Assembly: GCA_019747815.1 (NCBI GenBank)
Contig: JAIEQJ010000083.1
Coordinates: forward strand, 1 to 48,778
Reading direction: 5' to 3'
DNA length: 48,778 bases
Source: Hyphomonadaceae bacterium
GTDB lineage: Bacteria; Pseudomonadota; Alphaproteobacteria; Rhizobiales; Hyphomicrobiaceae
The position numbers and the translations under genes are program-made. Position 1 is the stretch's first letter; the number at the start of each line of letters is the position of its first letter. Below are positions 18,942-28,090 of the stretch, one piece after another. The notes under the pieces were generated by a model, which saw only the letters and a list, made by a program, of their open reading frames with translations, was not told where the DNA came from and made no database searches.

Positions 18942-18944
18942 CTT
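18923..18944. promoter_or_regulatory. Perfect 10-bp palindrome before fadE (candidate MerR/LiuR operator)
   Basis: Arms AAGTTGACGT and ACGTCAACTT are separated by two bases (TT) and match exactly. The palindrome lies in the divergent region between fadE and the cytochrome c gene. On the fadE strand it contains a -35-like TTGACG (18941–18936) with TACTTT (18917–18912) 18 bases downstream. Overlap of the -35 element and spacer with a dyad is the usual MerR arrangement. I recall LiuR-type sites as similar ACGT-containing palindromes, but no comparison was run. No second copy was found in the window. Confidence 0.7.
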
Positions 18945-19059
18945 TGGGGTCGGTGTCCAGCTTGCTCTTGGAACCCGTCCGCACTCCCGCTAGACCGCTC
19001 GTCTAGTATAGCGACTTTGCTGCGCCAGAAAACCATCGCCGCTGCCTGTGGGCTCAACC

Positions 19060-19467
19060 ATGCCGACGCTGAAGACCGACCACCTGTCAGCTCGAGCAAA
19101 GCCGTGCCGATGGAGCAGCTTCGTGGCGCTGGCCGTCCTGGCGGCGGCGGCACCGCCTCTCAACTCAGGTGCCGCCAACGATGCCAAGCTGGAGGCCTAT
19201 GGCCGGCACCTCGCCCGCGAGTGTACGAGCTGCCACCGTGTCGACGGCATCGACACCGGCATTCCCTCCATCGTGGGTTGGCCACCTGACATGTTTGTCA
19301 CCACCATGAAATTCTACCGTGAGGGCTCGCGCACCAATCCGGTCATGGTGTCGGTCGCCAGCTCGCTCACCGATGAGCAGCTCAAGGCGCTGGCCGCATT
19401 CTTCGCCACGGTGCCCAAACCCGCGCCGAAGGCCGCGCCGCCCACGCAGATCAAGACCAGGAAATAG
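19060..19467 (+). CDS. Monohaem c-type cytochrome, exported
   Basis: About 135 residues. A hydrophobic export segment (SSFVALAVLAAAAPP, residues 19–33) is followed by one haem site, Cys55-x2-Cys58-His59 in ECTSCHRVDG. A later methionine-rich stretch (MFVTTMKFY and NPVMVS) may give the axial Met. A GTG at 19048 is also in frame; no start has a strong Shine-Dalgarno sequence. It lies opposite and convergent to the sulfide dehydrogenase flavoprotein gene (19645–20967). Cytochrome subunits normally partner that flavoprotein, so it is the likely electron acceptor (FccA/SoxE-like role, inferred). Confidence 0.85.
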   Translation: MPTLKTDHLSARAKPCRWSSFVALAVLAAAAPPLNSGAANDAKLEAYGRHLARECTSCHRVDGIDTGIPSIVGWPPDMFVTTMKFYREGSRTNPVMVSVASSLTDEQLKALAAFFATVPKPAPKAAPPTQIKTRK

Positions 19468-19644
19468 CTTGGCCGGTCGCACGGCCGGCGCCATGTCCGG
19501 ACTCATACGGCGACGACCACCGATGCCATCCCGGCGCTTGTCGCCGAGATCCATCTCCCGGTTTGCTCCGACGCTCGTCGATGGCTGGATGCCGGGGACA
19601 AGCCCACGGCATGACCCGGGGATGCAAGTGTCGGCGTCACACCA

Positions 19645-20967
19645 CTATCCGGCCTTCTTTGCCGCAGCAGCCGGACCGGGCTTGGCAAACATCTCGGCCG
19701 TGATGCTGTCGTACCAGGCGATGCTTTCCTGGTAGTTCTGCTTGCGCACGTCCGCGGTCTCACCCCGCTGCGAGACGAACGAGCCCGACGGGTCGAGCTT
19801 GCCATCCTTGGGCGTGTAGTTTGCGCCGATCTTCACGTTGTCGTCTGGGGCCAGCAGCGACCAGCAGGTATTGCGGTAACGCGGCTCGAACTTGTCCTTC
19901 TTGGCCAGCGCGGCAACGATATCGGATGCAACAACCTTGGCCTGACTGTTGGCCGAGAACGCGGACTTGGGCATCTCGGCGGCAATCGCCGCATCGCCCA
20001 GCACATAGATGTCCCGTACTTTCCTGGATGAGAAGTTTTCCGCGTTGATGGGGCACCAATCGCCCTCGGCCACGCCGGCCTTCGCGGCAATCTCGCCGGC
20101 GCGCTGCTGCGGAATGATGTTGGCGACGTCGGCGCGAACTTTCTTGCCTGCTCTTGTCACGACCTCCTTGGTCTTGGGATCGATGCTGATCACCGAATAG
20201 TCGTCGATCTCGGTGGAGAGATTGAGATCGATAATGCTCTTGTAATACTTGTCGAATGCCTCGGTGAAGACCGGCTGCTTGGAGAACGCCCGCTTGGGAT
20301 CGAGAATGACAAGCTTCGACTTCGGCTTCCGCGTCTTGAGGATATGCGCGATCATGCAGGCTCGCTCATAGGGTCCGGGCGGGCAGCGAAACGGATTGTT
20401 CGGCATCACCATCACTACCGTGCCGCCATCGCGCATGCCCTGGAGCTGCTGCTTGAGCAGACGCTTTTGGGTCGCGTTGGTGTTGTAGGCATGCGGCATC
20501 CCACGCGCGGCATCGCGCGAATAGCCCGTGATCGTTTCGTATTTGATATCGATGCCGGGGGACAACACCAGTCGATCATAGGCGTAAGTGCGACCACCCC
20601 GCGTCCTGACAATCTTCTTGGTGCTGTCGACATCCGTGGCGAAGTCGTGCACCACCTTGATGCCGAGCCGGCGCAACCCGGCATAGCCGTGGTTCAGGGA
20701 TTCCAGCGTTCGAAACCCGCCGATGTAGAGATTGGAGAAAAACGACGAGCTGTAGATGACATTGGCCTCGATCAACGTCACATCGAGGTTGGGCGCTTCC
20801 TTTTTGACAAAATGCGCAACGGTCGCCCCGCCTGCACCGCCCCCGACGATGACGACCTTTGCGGCACCTTGCGCGATCGCGAAATTGCCCCAGGCGACGG
20901 ACGTCAAAGTGCCTGCGCCTGCTGCGCCAGCGAGCTTGCCGAAATCACGCCTGGAAAAGTCCCTCAT
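19645..20967 (-). CDS. Flavocytochrome c sulfide dehydrogenase, flavoprotein subunit (FccB/SoxF-like)
   Basis: Oxidises sulfide in the periplasm and passes electrons to cytochrome c. Of 440 residues, the N-terminus carries a twin-arginine signal (FSRRDFGKLAGAAG). The FAD Rossmann motif VVIVGGGAGGATVAHFV starts near residue 38. The redox-active cysteines of the family are present as Cys195 (NPFRCPPGPYERAC) and Cys368 (NTCWSLLAPDD), spaced almost as in the Allochromatium enzyme. The second FAD motif DIYVLGDAAIAAEMPKSAF is intact. It is divergent from soxYZ. The family call is strong; sulfide as substrate is inferred from the cysteines and context. Confidence 0.92.
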   Translation of the reverse strand: MRDFSRRDFGKLAGAAGAGTLTSVAWGNFAIAQGAAKVVIVGGGAGGATVAHFVKKEAPNLDVTLIEANVIYSSSFFSNLYIGGFRTLESLNHGYAGLRRLGIKVVHDFATDVDSTKKIVRTRGGRTYAYDRLVLSPGIDIKYETITGYSRDAARGMPHAYNTNATQKRLLKQQLQGMRDGGTVVMVMPNNPFRCPPGPYERACMIAHILKTRKPKSKLVILDPKRAFSKQPVFTEAFDKYYKSIIDLNLSTEIDDYSVISIDPKTKEVVTRAGKKVRADVANIIPQQRAGEIAAKAGVAEGDWCPINAENFSSRKVRDIYVLGDAAIAAEMPKSAFSANSQAKVVASDIVAALAKKDKFEPRYRNTCWSLLAPDDNVKIGANYTPKDGKLDPSGSFVSQRGETADVRKQNYQESIAWYDSITAEMFAKPGPAAAAKKAG

Positions 20968-21177
20968 CTCGTCCTCCCCAATGTCGGCGACACACCAAAA
21001 CGCTGCGATGCATGATCGCTGCGTTGTGTATTGCTGGTGCGCATTCTATGATGTTAGGGGCCAATGGCAACGCAGGAAGCGCACCGGGGCTGCGCAGCCC
21101 TTGCTCGAATGCCGGATAAGATTCGGACGGACCTGCCACGCCTGGAATGAATGTGCGTCGCGCCCTATATTGTGGGA

Positions 21178-21648
21178 ATGAAGCAAGCAATGAGGAAACT
21201 GGATCGACGCGAATTTGTCCTTGGCGGCGCCGCAGCCGCGACCGCCATCGCCCTGACAGGCGGCGATACCCTGGCGCAAAGCACCGCGCAGGGATGGGAA
21301 GAGGCGGTGAAGAAGATCCTGGGCGATGCCAAGCCGATCGATGGAAAATTGACCCTGGACCTGCCGGAGATTGCCGAGAACGGCAATACCGTTCCTTTCA
21401 CGATCAACATCGACAGCCCGATGACCGACAAGGACTACGTCAAAGCGGTGCACCTCATCGCAACCGGCAACCCGCAGCCGGGCGTCGCAACGTTCCGCTT
21501 CACCCCTCAATCAGGCAAGGCGGCCGTGGCGAGCCGTATGCGGCTTGCCCGGACGCAGGATGTCATCGCGCTGGCCGAGCTCAGCGACGGCAAAGTCCTG
21601 CAGGCGAAGCGGTCCGTGAAAGTCACAATCGGCGGCTGCGGCGGCTAG
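21178..21648 (+). CDS. soxY: Thiosulfate/sulfur carrier protein SoxY
   Basis: SoxY carries sulfur intermediates covalently on a C-terminal cysteine. Here the protein ends IGGCGG, the diagnostic swinging arm, with Cys154 of 156. A twin-arginine signal (LDRREFVLGGAAAATAIAL) directs export as a folded protein. The start is uncertain: ATG 21178 is used; ATG 21190 or 21151 are alternatives and none has a good ribosome binding site. soxZ follows by 24 bases. No soxAX, soxB or soxCD is in the window, so the carrier probably serves the neighbouring sulfide dehydrogenase or remote sox genes. Confidence 0.93.
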   Translation: MKQAMRKLDRREFVLGGAAAATAIALTGGDTLAQSTAQGWEEAVKKILGDAKPIDGKLTLDLPEIAENGNTVPFTINIDSPMTDKDYVKAVHLIATGNPQPGVATFRFTPQSGKAAVASRMRLARTQDVIALAELSDGKVLQAKRSVKVTIGGCGG

Positions 21649-21672
21649 GTCCGAGGGAGGAGAGGCGTACAC

Positions 21673-21993
21673 ATGACAAAGCCGCGCATCCGACTTCCCG
21701 AGCAAGCGAAGGTGGGCGAGGTGATCGAGGTCAAGACCTTGATCTCGCACGTCATGGAGACGGGCCAGCGCAAGGAAGCGGACGGCAAGTCGATACCGCG
21801 CTCCATCATCAACTCGTTCACCGCAAAGTTTGCGGGCACAGAGGTTTTCAATGCAGAGTTGCAGCCAGGCATCTCCGCCAATCCCTACATTGCCTTCCAT
21901 ATGAAGGTGCCAGGCCCCGGTGAGTTCGAATTCACCTGGGTGGACGATGCCGGCGTGAAGGTCGTCGAGAAGCAGAAACTGAACGTTGTTTGA
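21673..21993 (+). CDS. soxZ: Sulfur carrier complex partner SoxZ
   Basis: A 106-residue SoxZ that forms the heterodimer with SoxY. Its immunoglobulin-like fold is seen in PRIRLPEQAKVGEVIEVKTL, HVMETGQRKEADGKSIPR and the C-terminal GPGEFEFTWVDDAGVKVVEK. There is no signal peptide, as expected, because SoxZ is exported together with the Tat-carried SoxY. A purine-rich GGAGGAGAGG box precedes the ATG. Directly downstream of soxY in the same transcript. Confidence 0.95.
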   Translation: MTKPRIRLPEQAKVGEVIEVKTLISHVMETGQRKEADGKSIPRSIINSFTAKFAGTEVFNAELQPGISANPYIAFHMKVPGPGEFEFTWVDDAGVKVVEKQKLNVV

Positions 21994-22107
21994 TCTTTCC
22001 CTGCACGCCCCTACCGACCGCTCGATGAGGCTGCATCACGGCTCTTGCCGGCAGCGGTGCAGTTCATTAGGCGTTCGAAGGATTGCAACGACCTGAGGGA
22101 AACTGCC

Positions 22108-22353
22108 ATGTCCGACGAGGAGCCCCGCTGCCCGCAAAAGGGCCCGTATCAGGTGACGCTCGAGGCCGGCAGGACCTACTCGTGGTGCGCGTGCGGTCGG
22201 TCGGCCAAGCAGCCGTTCTGCGACGGCGCCCACAAGACCACGAGCTTTCAGCCGCACCGCTTTGTTGCCGAAAGCTCCGGCACCTTCAATTTGTGCGGCT
22301 GCAAGAGCACCGACGACCGGCCGTTCTGCGACGGCACCCACAACATGCTGTAG
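22108..22353 (+). CDS. Double CDGSH iron-sulfur domain protein
   Basis: An 81-residue protein with two CDGSH motifs: CACGRSAKQPFCDGAH and CGCKSTDDRPFCDGTH. Each has the three-Cys, one-His set that binds a labile [2Fe-2S] cluster. The ATG at 22108 follows GAGGGA at seven bases. There is no signal or membrane anchor. CDGSH proteins (mitoNEET relatives) are redox or cluster-transfer proteins; some bacterial ones are linked to sulfur metabolism. It follows soxZ by 114 bases on the same strand, so a role in the sulfur module is plausible but not shown. Confidence 0.92.
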   Translation: MSDEEPRCPQKGPYQVTLEAGRTYSWCACGRSAKQPFCDGAHKTTSFQPHRFVAESSGTFNLCGCKSTDDRPFCDGTHNML

Positions 22354-22379
22354 GGCTGGCGCAAGCGGCGCGTTCTAGC

Positions 22380-22877
22380 CTAGGCCTCAAGTCTACGCCC
22401 CTCTTCGCAGTGGCAATCCAATGCTGCCGGGATCGCAGCGGGGTGGTTGCGTCCGTGCTGCTCCTCCAGTTCGTCCCGGATGGCCGCCAGATCGAAGCCC
22501 GCGCGCTGCAGCGTTGCCAGCACGCAATCCGCTGGCTGGCTGCGCGCCGCCGCGCCGGCCCAGGCCAGAGCCGAGCGCAGCCCCGAGGCGCAGTGGGCCA
22601 GCACGGGCCCCTTAAGCTCGGTCACGGCCCGGCCTACCCCCTCAACGACACGATCGCTGAACACGTCGCTCTTGGTGGCCGGGACGTGGCGGAACGCGAG
22701 GCCCGCCCCGCCGGCCAGCCCGGCCTCCTCGGACGAGGAAGGGTATTTGCTCGACTCCCCATCCGGCAGATTGGACAGGATGGACTTGAATCCTTGAGCG
22801 GCAACGCCCGGAAAATCCTCCGGCTGCAGGGCGCCCGTCACGGCGAAGTGGGGCGTAAGATAGACGATCTTGTTCAC
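22380..22877 (-). CDS. DUF442 / TIGR01244 sulfurtransferase- or phosphatase-like protein
   Basis: A 165-residue protein of the family that forms the N-terminal domain of Blh (beta-lactamase-hydrolase-like) proteins. It begins with YLTPHFAVTGALQPEDFPGV and has the catalytic loop HCASGLRSALAW, a Cys-x5-Arg signature of tyrosine-phosphatase/rhodanese-like folds. The start is GTG 22877, supported by AAGGA nine bases upstream. Relatives are found with persulfide dioxygenases in sulfide detoxification, which fits the adjacent sulfide dehydrogenase and SoxYZ. It is convergent with the CDGSH gene (26-base gap). The activity is not certain. Confidence 0.85.
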   Translation of the reverse strand: MNKIVYLTPHFAVTGALQPEDFPGVAAQGFKSILSNLPDGESSKYPSSSEEAGLAGGAGLAFRHVPATKSDVFSDRVVEGVGRAVTELKGPVLAHCASGLRSALAWAGAAARSQPADCVLATLQRAGFDLAAIRDELEEQHGRNHPAAIPAALDCHCEEGRRLEA

Positions 22878-23063
22878 GGCACAGGGTCCTTCGCGGCGGC
22901 TACGGATGAGCCAGGATATGGATAACCATGAAAAAATAGCAATGGCGGAGCCAATCTTGACGGAATAATACCACTGCTATACCCAGCCATCTCACCGGCA
23001 CGTGGAAAAATGTTCCAACAAGCGCCACAGACCGGCCAACCCCCTTTGGGAGCGGCCCAGGCC

Positions 23064-23549
23064 ATGCTCGACGAGATGGACGTCAAGATTCTGAGGATCC
23101 TGCAGGAGGACTGCACGCGCTCCGTGGCCGACATCGGCAAGGAGGTGGGGCTGTCGACCACGCCCTGCTGGCGGCGCATCCAGAAGCTGGAGGAGGCCGG
23201 GGTGATCCGGCGGCGCGTGGCGGTGCTGGATGCGCCGCGCGTCAACGCCGGGGTCACGGTGTTCGTCTCGATCAAGACCGATCAGCACTCGCTCACGTGG
23301 CTCGAAAAATTCCATGCCGCCGTCGTCGACTTCCCTGAGGTGATCGAGTTCTACCGCATGAGCGGCGAGGTCGACTACCTCTTGCGCGTGGTGGTGCCCG
23401 ATATTGCCTCCTACGACGCGTTCTACAAGAAGCTGATCGCGCGCGTGGCGATCTCCAAGGTGTCGTCGGCCTTTGCCATGGAGCAGATCAAGTACACCAC
23501 CGCGCTGCCGCTCGATTTCGCGCTCCGGCGCGGGGCCGAGGCGCATTAG
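23064..23549 (+). CDS. Lrp/AsnC-family transcriptional regulator
   Basis: A 161-residue regulator. The N-terminal helix-turn-helix is MDVKILRILQEDCTRSVAD followed by VGLSTTPCWRRIQKLEEAGVI; the C-terminal RAM ligand domain includes EFYRMSGEVDYLLRVVVPD. ATG 23064 matches the usual Lrp start; an in-frame ATG at 23010 would add 18 residues. These proteins sense amino acids and often regulate neighbours. The gene immediately before the hotdog thioesterase suggests they share a transcript. The ligand is unknown. Confidence 0.92.
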   Translation: MLDEMDVKILRILQEDCTRSVADIGKEVGLSTTPCWRRIQKLEEAGVIRRRVAVLDAPRVNAGVTVFVSIKTDQHSLTWLEKFHAAVVDFPEVIEFYRMSGEVDYLLRVVVPDIASYDAFYKKLIARVAISKVSSAFAMEQIKYTTALPLDFALRRGAEAH

Positions 23550-23593
23550 GCCGAGGCGGCGGCGTGGGCGTTCTGGAGGAGCAAGCTGCGAAG

Positions 23594-24094
23594 ATGCACG
23601 AGGAAGGAGACAAAAGCGCGGCGCAGACAGGCGCCGGCGTCCACGTCGCCTCGATGGAGGAGATCAAGCGCTACAGCGGCCTCGAGTTCCTGCGCCGCAT
23701 CGTGAACGGGGACGTGGCACAGCCGCCGATCGCCAGGACGCTCGGGTTCGCCATCACCGAGGTGGCGCCCGGCTTTGCGCTGTTCACCATGACGCCGGAG
23801 TTCCGGCACTACAATCCGATCGGCACCGTGCACGGCGGCGTGGCCTCGACGCTGCTCGACTCGTGCATGAGCTGCGCGATCCAGACCCGCCTGGACCAGG
23901 GGCTGGGCTACATCACGCTGGAGCTGAAGGTGAACCTGGTGCGGCCGATCACCGAGAAGACCGGCCCCATCCGCGCCGAAGGGCGCGCCCTCTACGTGGG
24001 GCGCCGCTCCGGCACGGCCGAGGGCAAGATCACCGATGCCGGGGGCACGCTCCTCGCCCACGGCACCACGACGTGCCTGATCTTCGACATCTGA
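23594..24094 (+). CDS. PaaI-family hotdog thioesterase
   Basis: About 166 residues with one hotdog fold. The catalytic-region motif HGGVASTLLDSCMSCAI is preceded by the conserved Asn (RHYNPIGTVHGG), and ITLELKVNLVRPI and the strand GRRSGTAEGKITDAGG follow. Family members hydrolyse aryl- or acyl-CoA thioesters. The start is uncertain: ATG 23594 follows a GGAGGAG box at about 12 bases; a GTG at 23564 is also in frame. It lies 44 bases after the Lrp regulator and is convergent with the autotransporter gene. Confidence 0.9.
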   Translation: MHEEGDKSAAQTGAGVHVASMEEIKRYSGLEFLRRIVNGDVAQPPIARTLGFAITEVAPGFALFTMTPEFRHYNPIGTVHGGVASTLLDSCMSCAIQTRLDQGLGYITLELKVNLVRPITEKTGPIRAEGRALYVGRRSGTAEGKITDAGGTLLAHGTTTCLIFDI

Positions 24095-24112
24095 CCGCCG
24101 TCCCCCCGCGGG

Positions 24113-26005
24113 TCAGAACCGGTAGTTCAAGCCGGTGCTCACCCGCCAGTCATTGCCCTCCTCGCGGGCGAAGGTGGATGAGGCATTGATGGTGGCGCTC
24201 ACATTGGGCCCGATCTCGAAGGTGACGCCGCCCTCGACCCGGCCGTAGGTGCGCGAGTCGAAGTTGGACACCGGCGTCAGAATGGGCAGGATCGGCGCCT
24301 GCACCAGGCTGGCCGTCAGCGTGCGCGTGGTGTCGCCGAACTGGTGCTCCAGCGTGACGTTGAGGAACGGACTGACCACGTTGCCGCCGGCCATGAAGGG
24401 CGCGCGCACCTGCACGCCGACGTTGCCGGTGATGCTTTCCAGCGTCTGCCCCGCAACGGTGAAGGCGAGCAGCGGATCGCCCGTCTCGGTGTAGCCGTCC
24501 ACGCGCGCGTGGATGTAGGTGAGCCCCGCGATCGGACCGGCCCGCAGGCTGCCGAAGTCGAACAGATAGCCGCCCTTGGCCGCCGCCGCGAAGGACGTGG
24601 CATCGGTGCTGCCGCGGATCGTGTCGATGATGCCGGGCCGGGCCAGGTCGAGGTCGTGATGGCCGACGGCCAACAGCGCGTCACCGAACCAGTGCCGCGC
24701 CGTGTAGGAGGCGTAGACGGCCGCCTGAACCGCATCGATGTCGCTGCTGGCGCCGTTGTCCAGGTTGGCGCCGATGGTCGTGAAGTTGCCGGCGAGACCG
24801 ACGACGAGGTTGGGATTGACGCGATACTCCAGACCCACGGTGCCGGACGTGGCGGTGTAGTCGAAGCCCGTCAGATCGGGTGTGCTCGAGCGATCGCCGC
24901 CGGCGAACGTGCCGAGCGTGAAGGCGGTGAGGCGGCTCGGCGGCCCGCCCCGCCGGTCGCTGCCGCGGCCGAGGCCCATGGGGCCATCAGCGCTGGACGC
25001 GGCGAAGCCCGCGACATTGCCCTGCTGGCGCACGGCGTCCAGGCGGCCGAGCAGAGAGCCCGTGAAGTTGCCGGCGGTGCTCATGACAATGCCGGGCTGC
25101 GCGGCGATGGTGTCCGGCGCCATCACGATGTTGGCCATGTACGCCGCCACCAGCGCAAAGCCGGCATTGGTGAGATGGAGCCCGTCCGGGCCAAGGAAGA
25201 ACCGGTTCTGGTCATCACTCTTGATGGAGCCGCCGCAGATAATGCCACCGGTGGGACTACACTGCGATCGGTTGCCCTGCAGGGGGTTTCTTTCGAGGCC
25301 GAACTTGGTTGGGTCCTCTTCAACCTTCTGCCCCAGTGCATGCAAGTTCAGCATGAAGAAGCGAATGCCCGACTGGCCGAGTGGTGCCAGCTTCTGCTGC
25401 ATCAAGTTGAAATAAGTCTGCCCGAACAGGTCGCCAGCGGCCTTCTTGTCGTTTGGAATGATCGGCAGACCCGACAGCCCGCTGAACTCGCCGAGCACGA
25501 ACGTCCGTCCGCCCGCATTGACAACCTTTTGAATGAAATCAAACGCTCTGTCCGCCGTCTCCTTGGCTTTGTCAACGGCATTGCCCAAGTTAATAGTGCC
25601 AGCGATGACGGGATTGATCGCGTCGTTGCCGCCGATGTTGAGTGTCACCAAGTCGCGCGGACCAATCGTATTGGTCGGAGAGCCCTGAAAATTGCTGAAC
25701 TGCGAAGGCAAATTGCTGGTCTGCGCGCCGCCTACGGCGAAATCGAGTATCCCTGGAATACCGAGGTTGCTTTGTAGCGGGAGCGGGTACACGCGCCAGA
25801 GGTTGAGCGCCACTCCAGGTGGTGCAGCAGGGTTTGAAGCGGCCTTGTCCGAAAGAGTGAGATCCGCAAAGCTGTCGCCGAAGACGAACAGGCGGTCGTA
25901 CTGCTGTTGGGCCGAGGCGGTCGGCGCCAGAGCCGTGATGGCCGAAACCAATGCGGCAGCAAACAGTGCGGAGCGCGCCCCTGCGGGCGCACACGGGTTA
26001 CGCAT
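24113..26005 (-). CDS. Autotransporter GDSL/SGNH esterase (EstA-like)
   Basis: A 630-residue surface esterase. The signal peptide ends at ASA/QQQ near residue 32. The passenger has the GDSL blocks: FVFGDSFADL (nucleophile Ser45), DFAVGGAQTSNLP, LNIGGNDAI and DGLHLTNAGFAL (Asp and His). The last ~290 residues form an autotransporter barrel, and the protein ends in RF, the usual outer-membrane C-terminal aromatic. The ATG at 26005 follows GGGGGAAG. Such enzymes stay anchored in the outer membrane with the esterase outside and hydrolyse lipid esters. It has no obvious operon partner. Confidence 0.93.
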   Translation of the reverse strand: MRNPCAPAGARSALFAAALVSAITALAPTASAQQQYDRLFVFGDSFADLTLSDKAASNPAAPPGVALNLWRVYPLPLQSNLGIPGILDFAVGGAQTSNLPSQFSNFQGSPTNTIGPRDLVTLNIGGNDAINPVIAGTINLGNAVDKAKETADRAFDFIQKVVNAGGRTFVLGEFSGLSGLPIIPNDKKAAGDLFGQTYFNLMQQKLAPLGQSGIRFFMLNLHALGQKVEEDPTKFGLERNPLQGNRSQCSPTGGIICGGSIKSDDQNRFFLGPDGLHLTNAGFALVAAYMANIVMAPDTIAAQPGIVMSTAGNFTGSLLGRLDAVRQQGNVAGFAASSADGPMGLGRGSDRRGGPPSRLTAFTLGTFAGGDRSSTPDLTGFDYTATSGTVGLEYRVNPNLVVGLAGNFTTIGANLDNGASSDIDAVQAAVYASYTARHWFGDALLAVGHHDLDLARPGIIDTIRGSTDATSFAAAAKGGYLFDFGSLRAGPIAGLTYIHARVDGYTETGDPLLAFTVAGQTLESITGNVGVQVRAPFMAGGNVVSPFLNVTLEHQFGDTTRTLTASLVQAPILPILTPVSNFDSRTYGRVEGGVTFEIGPNVSATINASSTFAREEGNDWRVSTGLNYRF

Positions 26006-26237
26006 GACCACTTCCCCCGATCGCAGCCGCAGTCCTCAGGACGTGCCCCGAAGCTGCGAACTCTTGACCCCGCGCGGGGATAATGCGCGCACTGAGGGTG
26101 CTATGAAAGTGGGCACGGCGAAGATTCCCGCGCCGTTGCATGCGCGCCACTGGTGACAGGCATTACGGATCATCGGCCATCGCCACATCGGCTCCATGCA
26201 CATGCCAACGATAGGCCGTTTGCAGGTGCCGCCGCGC

Positions 26238-28046
26238 TCAGTGATTGTCGCGCGGCACGCCCTTGGTGGCGGCGATCTTCTGATATTTGACCGCGGGCTT
26301 GAGCACCATGCCGTGGGAGAGCTCGTCCACCAGCCCGCGCTGGATCTCCTGCCAGGGCGTTTGGTGGTCGGGATACTGGTAGCCGCCGCGGCCCTGCAGC
26401 TCCGCGCGGCGCTTGTCGTACTCCGCCTTGGAGATGAGGATGTCGGCCGTGCGCTTGTTGAGGTCGATGCGCACACGGTCGCCCGTCTTGAGGATGGCGA
26501 GACCGCCACCGGTGGCGGCCTCCGGCGAGGCGTTCAGGATCGAGGGCGAGCCCGACGTGCCGGACTGGCGGCCGTCGCCAATGCAGGGGAGCGCGGTGAC
26601 GCCCTTCTTGATGAGGTAGCTCGGGGGCCGCATGTTGACGACCTCCGCCGCGCCTGGATAGCCGACCGGACCCGTGCCGCGCATGAACAGCAGACACGAG
26701 GCGTCGATCTTGAGCGCGGGATCGTCGATGCGCTTGTGGTAGTCCTCCGGCCCGTCGAACACGATGGCGCGGCCCGCGAAGGCGTTGGGGTCCTTCGGGT
26801 TCTCCAGGTAGCGCTTGCGGAACTCGTCGGAGATCACGCTGGTCTTCATGATGGCGCTGTCGAACAGGTTGCCCGTCAGGTTGAGGAAGCCGGCCTTGTC
26901 CTTCAGCGGCTTGCGGTACGGGCGGATCACGTCGGCATCGATCACGGGGCGCTCGGCGCAGTTCTCGCCGATGGTGCGGCCGTTGACGGTCAGCGCGCCG
27001 TCGTGGACCTTGCGCGCCTGCATCAGCTCGTTGACAACGGCCGGCACGCCGCCGGCCCGGTGGTACTCCTCGCCGAGGTAGCGGCCGGCGGGCTGCATGT
27101 CGACCAAGAGCGGGATGGCGTAGCCGATCTTCTCCCAGTCGTCGTTGTCGAGCTTGACGCCGACGTGGCGGGCGATCGCATTGAAGTGGATCGGCGCATT
27201 GGTGGAGCCGCCGATGGCCGAATTGACCACGATCACGTTCTCGAACGCCTCGCGCGTCATGATCTTGGACGGGCGCAGGTCCTCCCACACCATGTCGACA
27301 ATGCGCCGGCCGGTCTCATAGGCGTATTGCGCGCGCTCCTTGTGGGGCGCCGGCGGCGCGGCACAGCCCGGCAGCGACATGCCGAGCGCCTCGGCCAGCG
27401 AGTTCATGGTGGACGCCGTGCCCATGGTGTTGCAGTGGCCGGGCGAGGGTGCCGATGAAGCCACCAGCTCGACGAACTCCTCGTAGTTGATCTCGCCCGC
27501 CGCATGCATCTGCCGCGCCTTCCAGACGATGGTGCCCGAGCCCGTGCGCTCGCCGCGGAACCAGCCGTTGAGCATGGGCCCGCCGGACAGCACGATGGCC
27601 GGGATGTCGACCGTGGCGGCGGCCATGAGCTGGGAGGGCGTGGTCTTGTCGCAGCCGGTGGTGAGCACCACGCCGTCGATCGGATAGCCGTAGAGGATCT
27701 CGACGAGGCCCAGATAGGCGAGGTTGCGATCGAGCGAGGGCGAGGGCCGCTTGCCGGTCTCCTGGATCGGATGCACCGGGAACTCGAAGGCGACGCCGCC
27801 GGCCTCGCGGATGCCCTCGCGCACGCGCTGCGCCAGCACCAGGTGGTGGCGGTTGCAGGGGGAGAGATCGGAGCCCGACTGCGCGATGCCGATGATCGGC
27901 TTGCCGGACGACAGCTCCTCGCGCGTGAGGCCGAAGTTCATGTACCGTTCCAGATAGATGGCGGTCATGTCGGGGTTGAGCGGATTGTCGAACCACTGGC
28001 GCGAGCGCAGCTTCTTGATCTGGGCAGCCGTGGGCTTCCTGGGCAT
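26238..28046 (-). CDS. IlvD/Edd-family dehydratase (sugar-acid type)
   Basis: A 602-residue iron-sulfur dehydratase. The start is ATG 28046, with AGGA nine bases upstream. Cluster cysteines are in [20 protein letters not shown] and [13 protein letters not shown]. The opening [20 protein letters not shown] and the segment [19 protein letters not shown] resemble arabonate/xylonate dehydratases more than biosynthetic IlvD. It probably dehydrates a pentonate or hexonate in sugar-acid catabolism, but no other sugar genes are adjacent. The palindromic repeats at 28091–28350 lie upstream of it. Confidence 0.9.
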   Translation of the reverse strand: MPRKPTAAQIKKLRSRQWFDNPLNPDMTAIYLERYMNFGLTREELSSGKPIIGIAQSGSDLSPCNRHHLVLAQRVREGIREAGGVAFEFPVHPIQETGKRPSPSLDRNLAYLGLVEILYGYPIDGVVLTTGCDKTTPSQLMAAATVDIPAIVLSGGPMLNGWFRGERTGSGTIVWKARQMHAAGEINYEEFVELVASSAPSPGHCNTMGTASTMNSLAEALGMSLPGCAAPPAPHKERAQYAYETGRRIVDMVWEDLRPSKIMTREAFENVIVVNSAIGGSTNAPIHFNAIARHVGVKLDNDDWEKIGYAIPLLVDMQPAGRYLGEEYHRAGGVPAVVNELMQARKVHDGALTVNGRTIGENCAERPVIDADVIRPYRKPLKDKAGFLNLTGNLFDSAIMKTSVISDEFRKRYLENPKDPNAFAGRAIVFDGPEDYHKRIDDPALKIDASCLLFMRGTGPVGYPGAAEVVNMRPPSYLIKKGVTALPCIGDGRQSGTSGSPSILNASPEAATGGGLAILKTGDRVRIDLNKRTADILISKAEYDKRRAELQGRGGYQYPDHQTPWQEIQRGLVDELSHGMVLKPAVKYQKIAATKGVPRDNH

Positions 28047-28090
28047 GGGCGTTTCCTGGAGCTTCTTGCTTGCAGTGTGCGCCGGCAGTG

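Noticed and set aside
26067-26090. TTGACC and GATAAT as a plus-strand promoter
   Set aside because: The spacing is about 10 bases, too short for a sigma-70 promoter, and no plus-strand gene follows.
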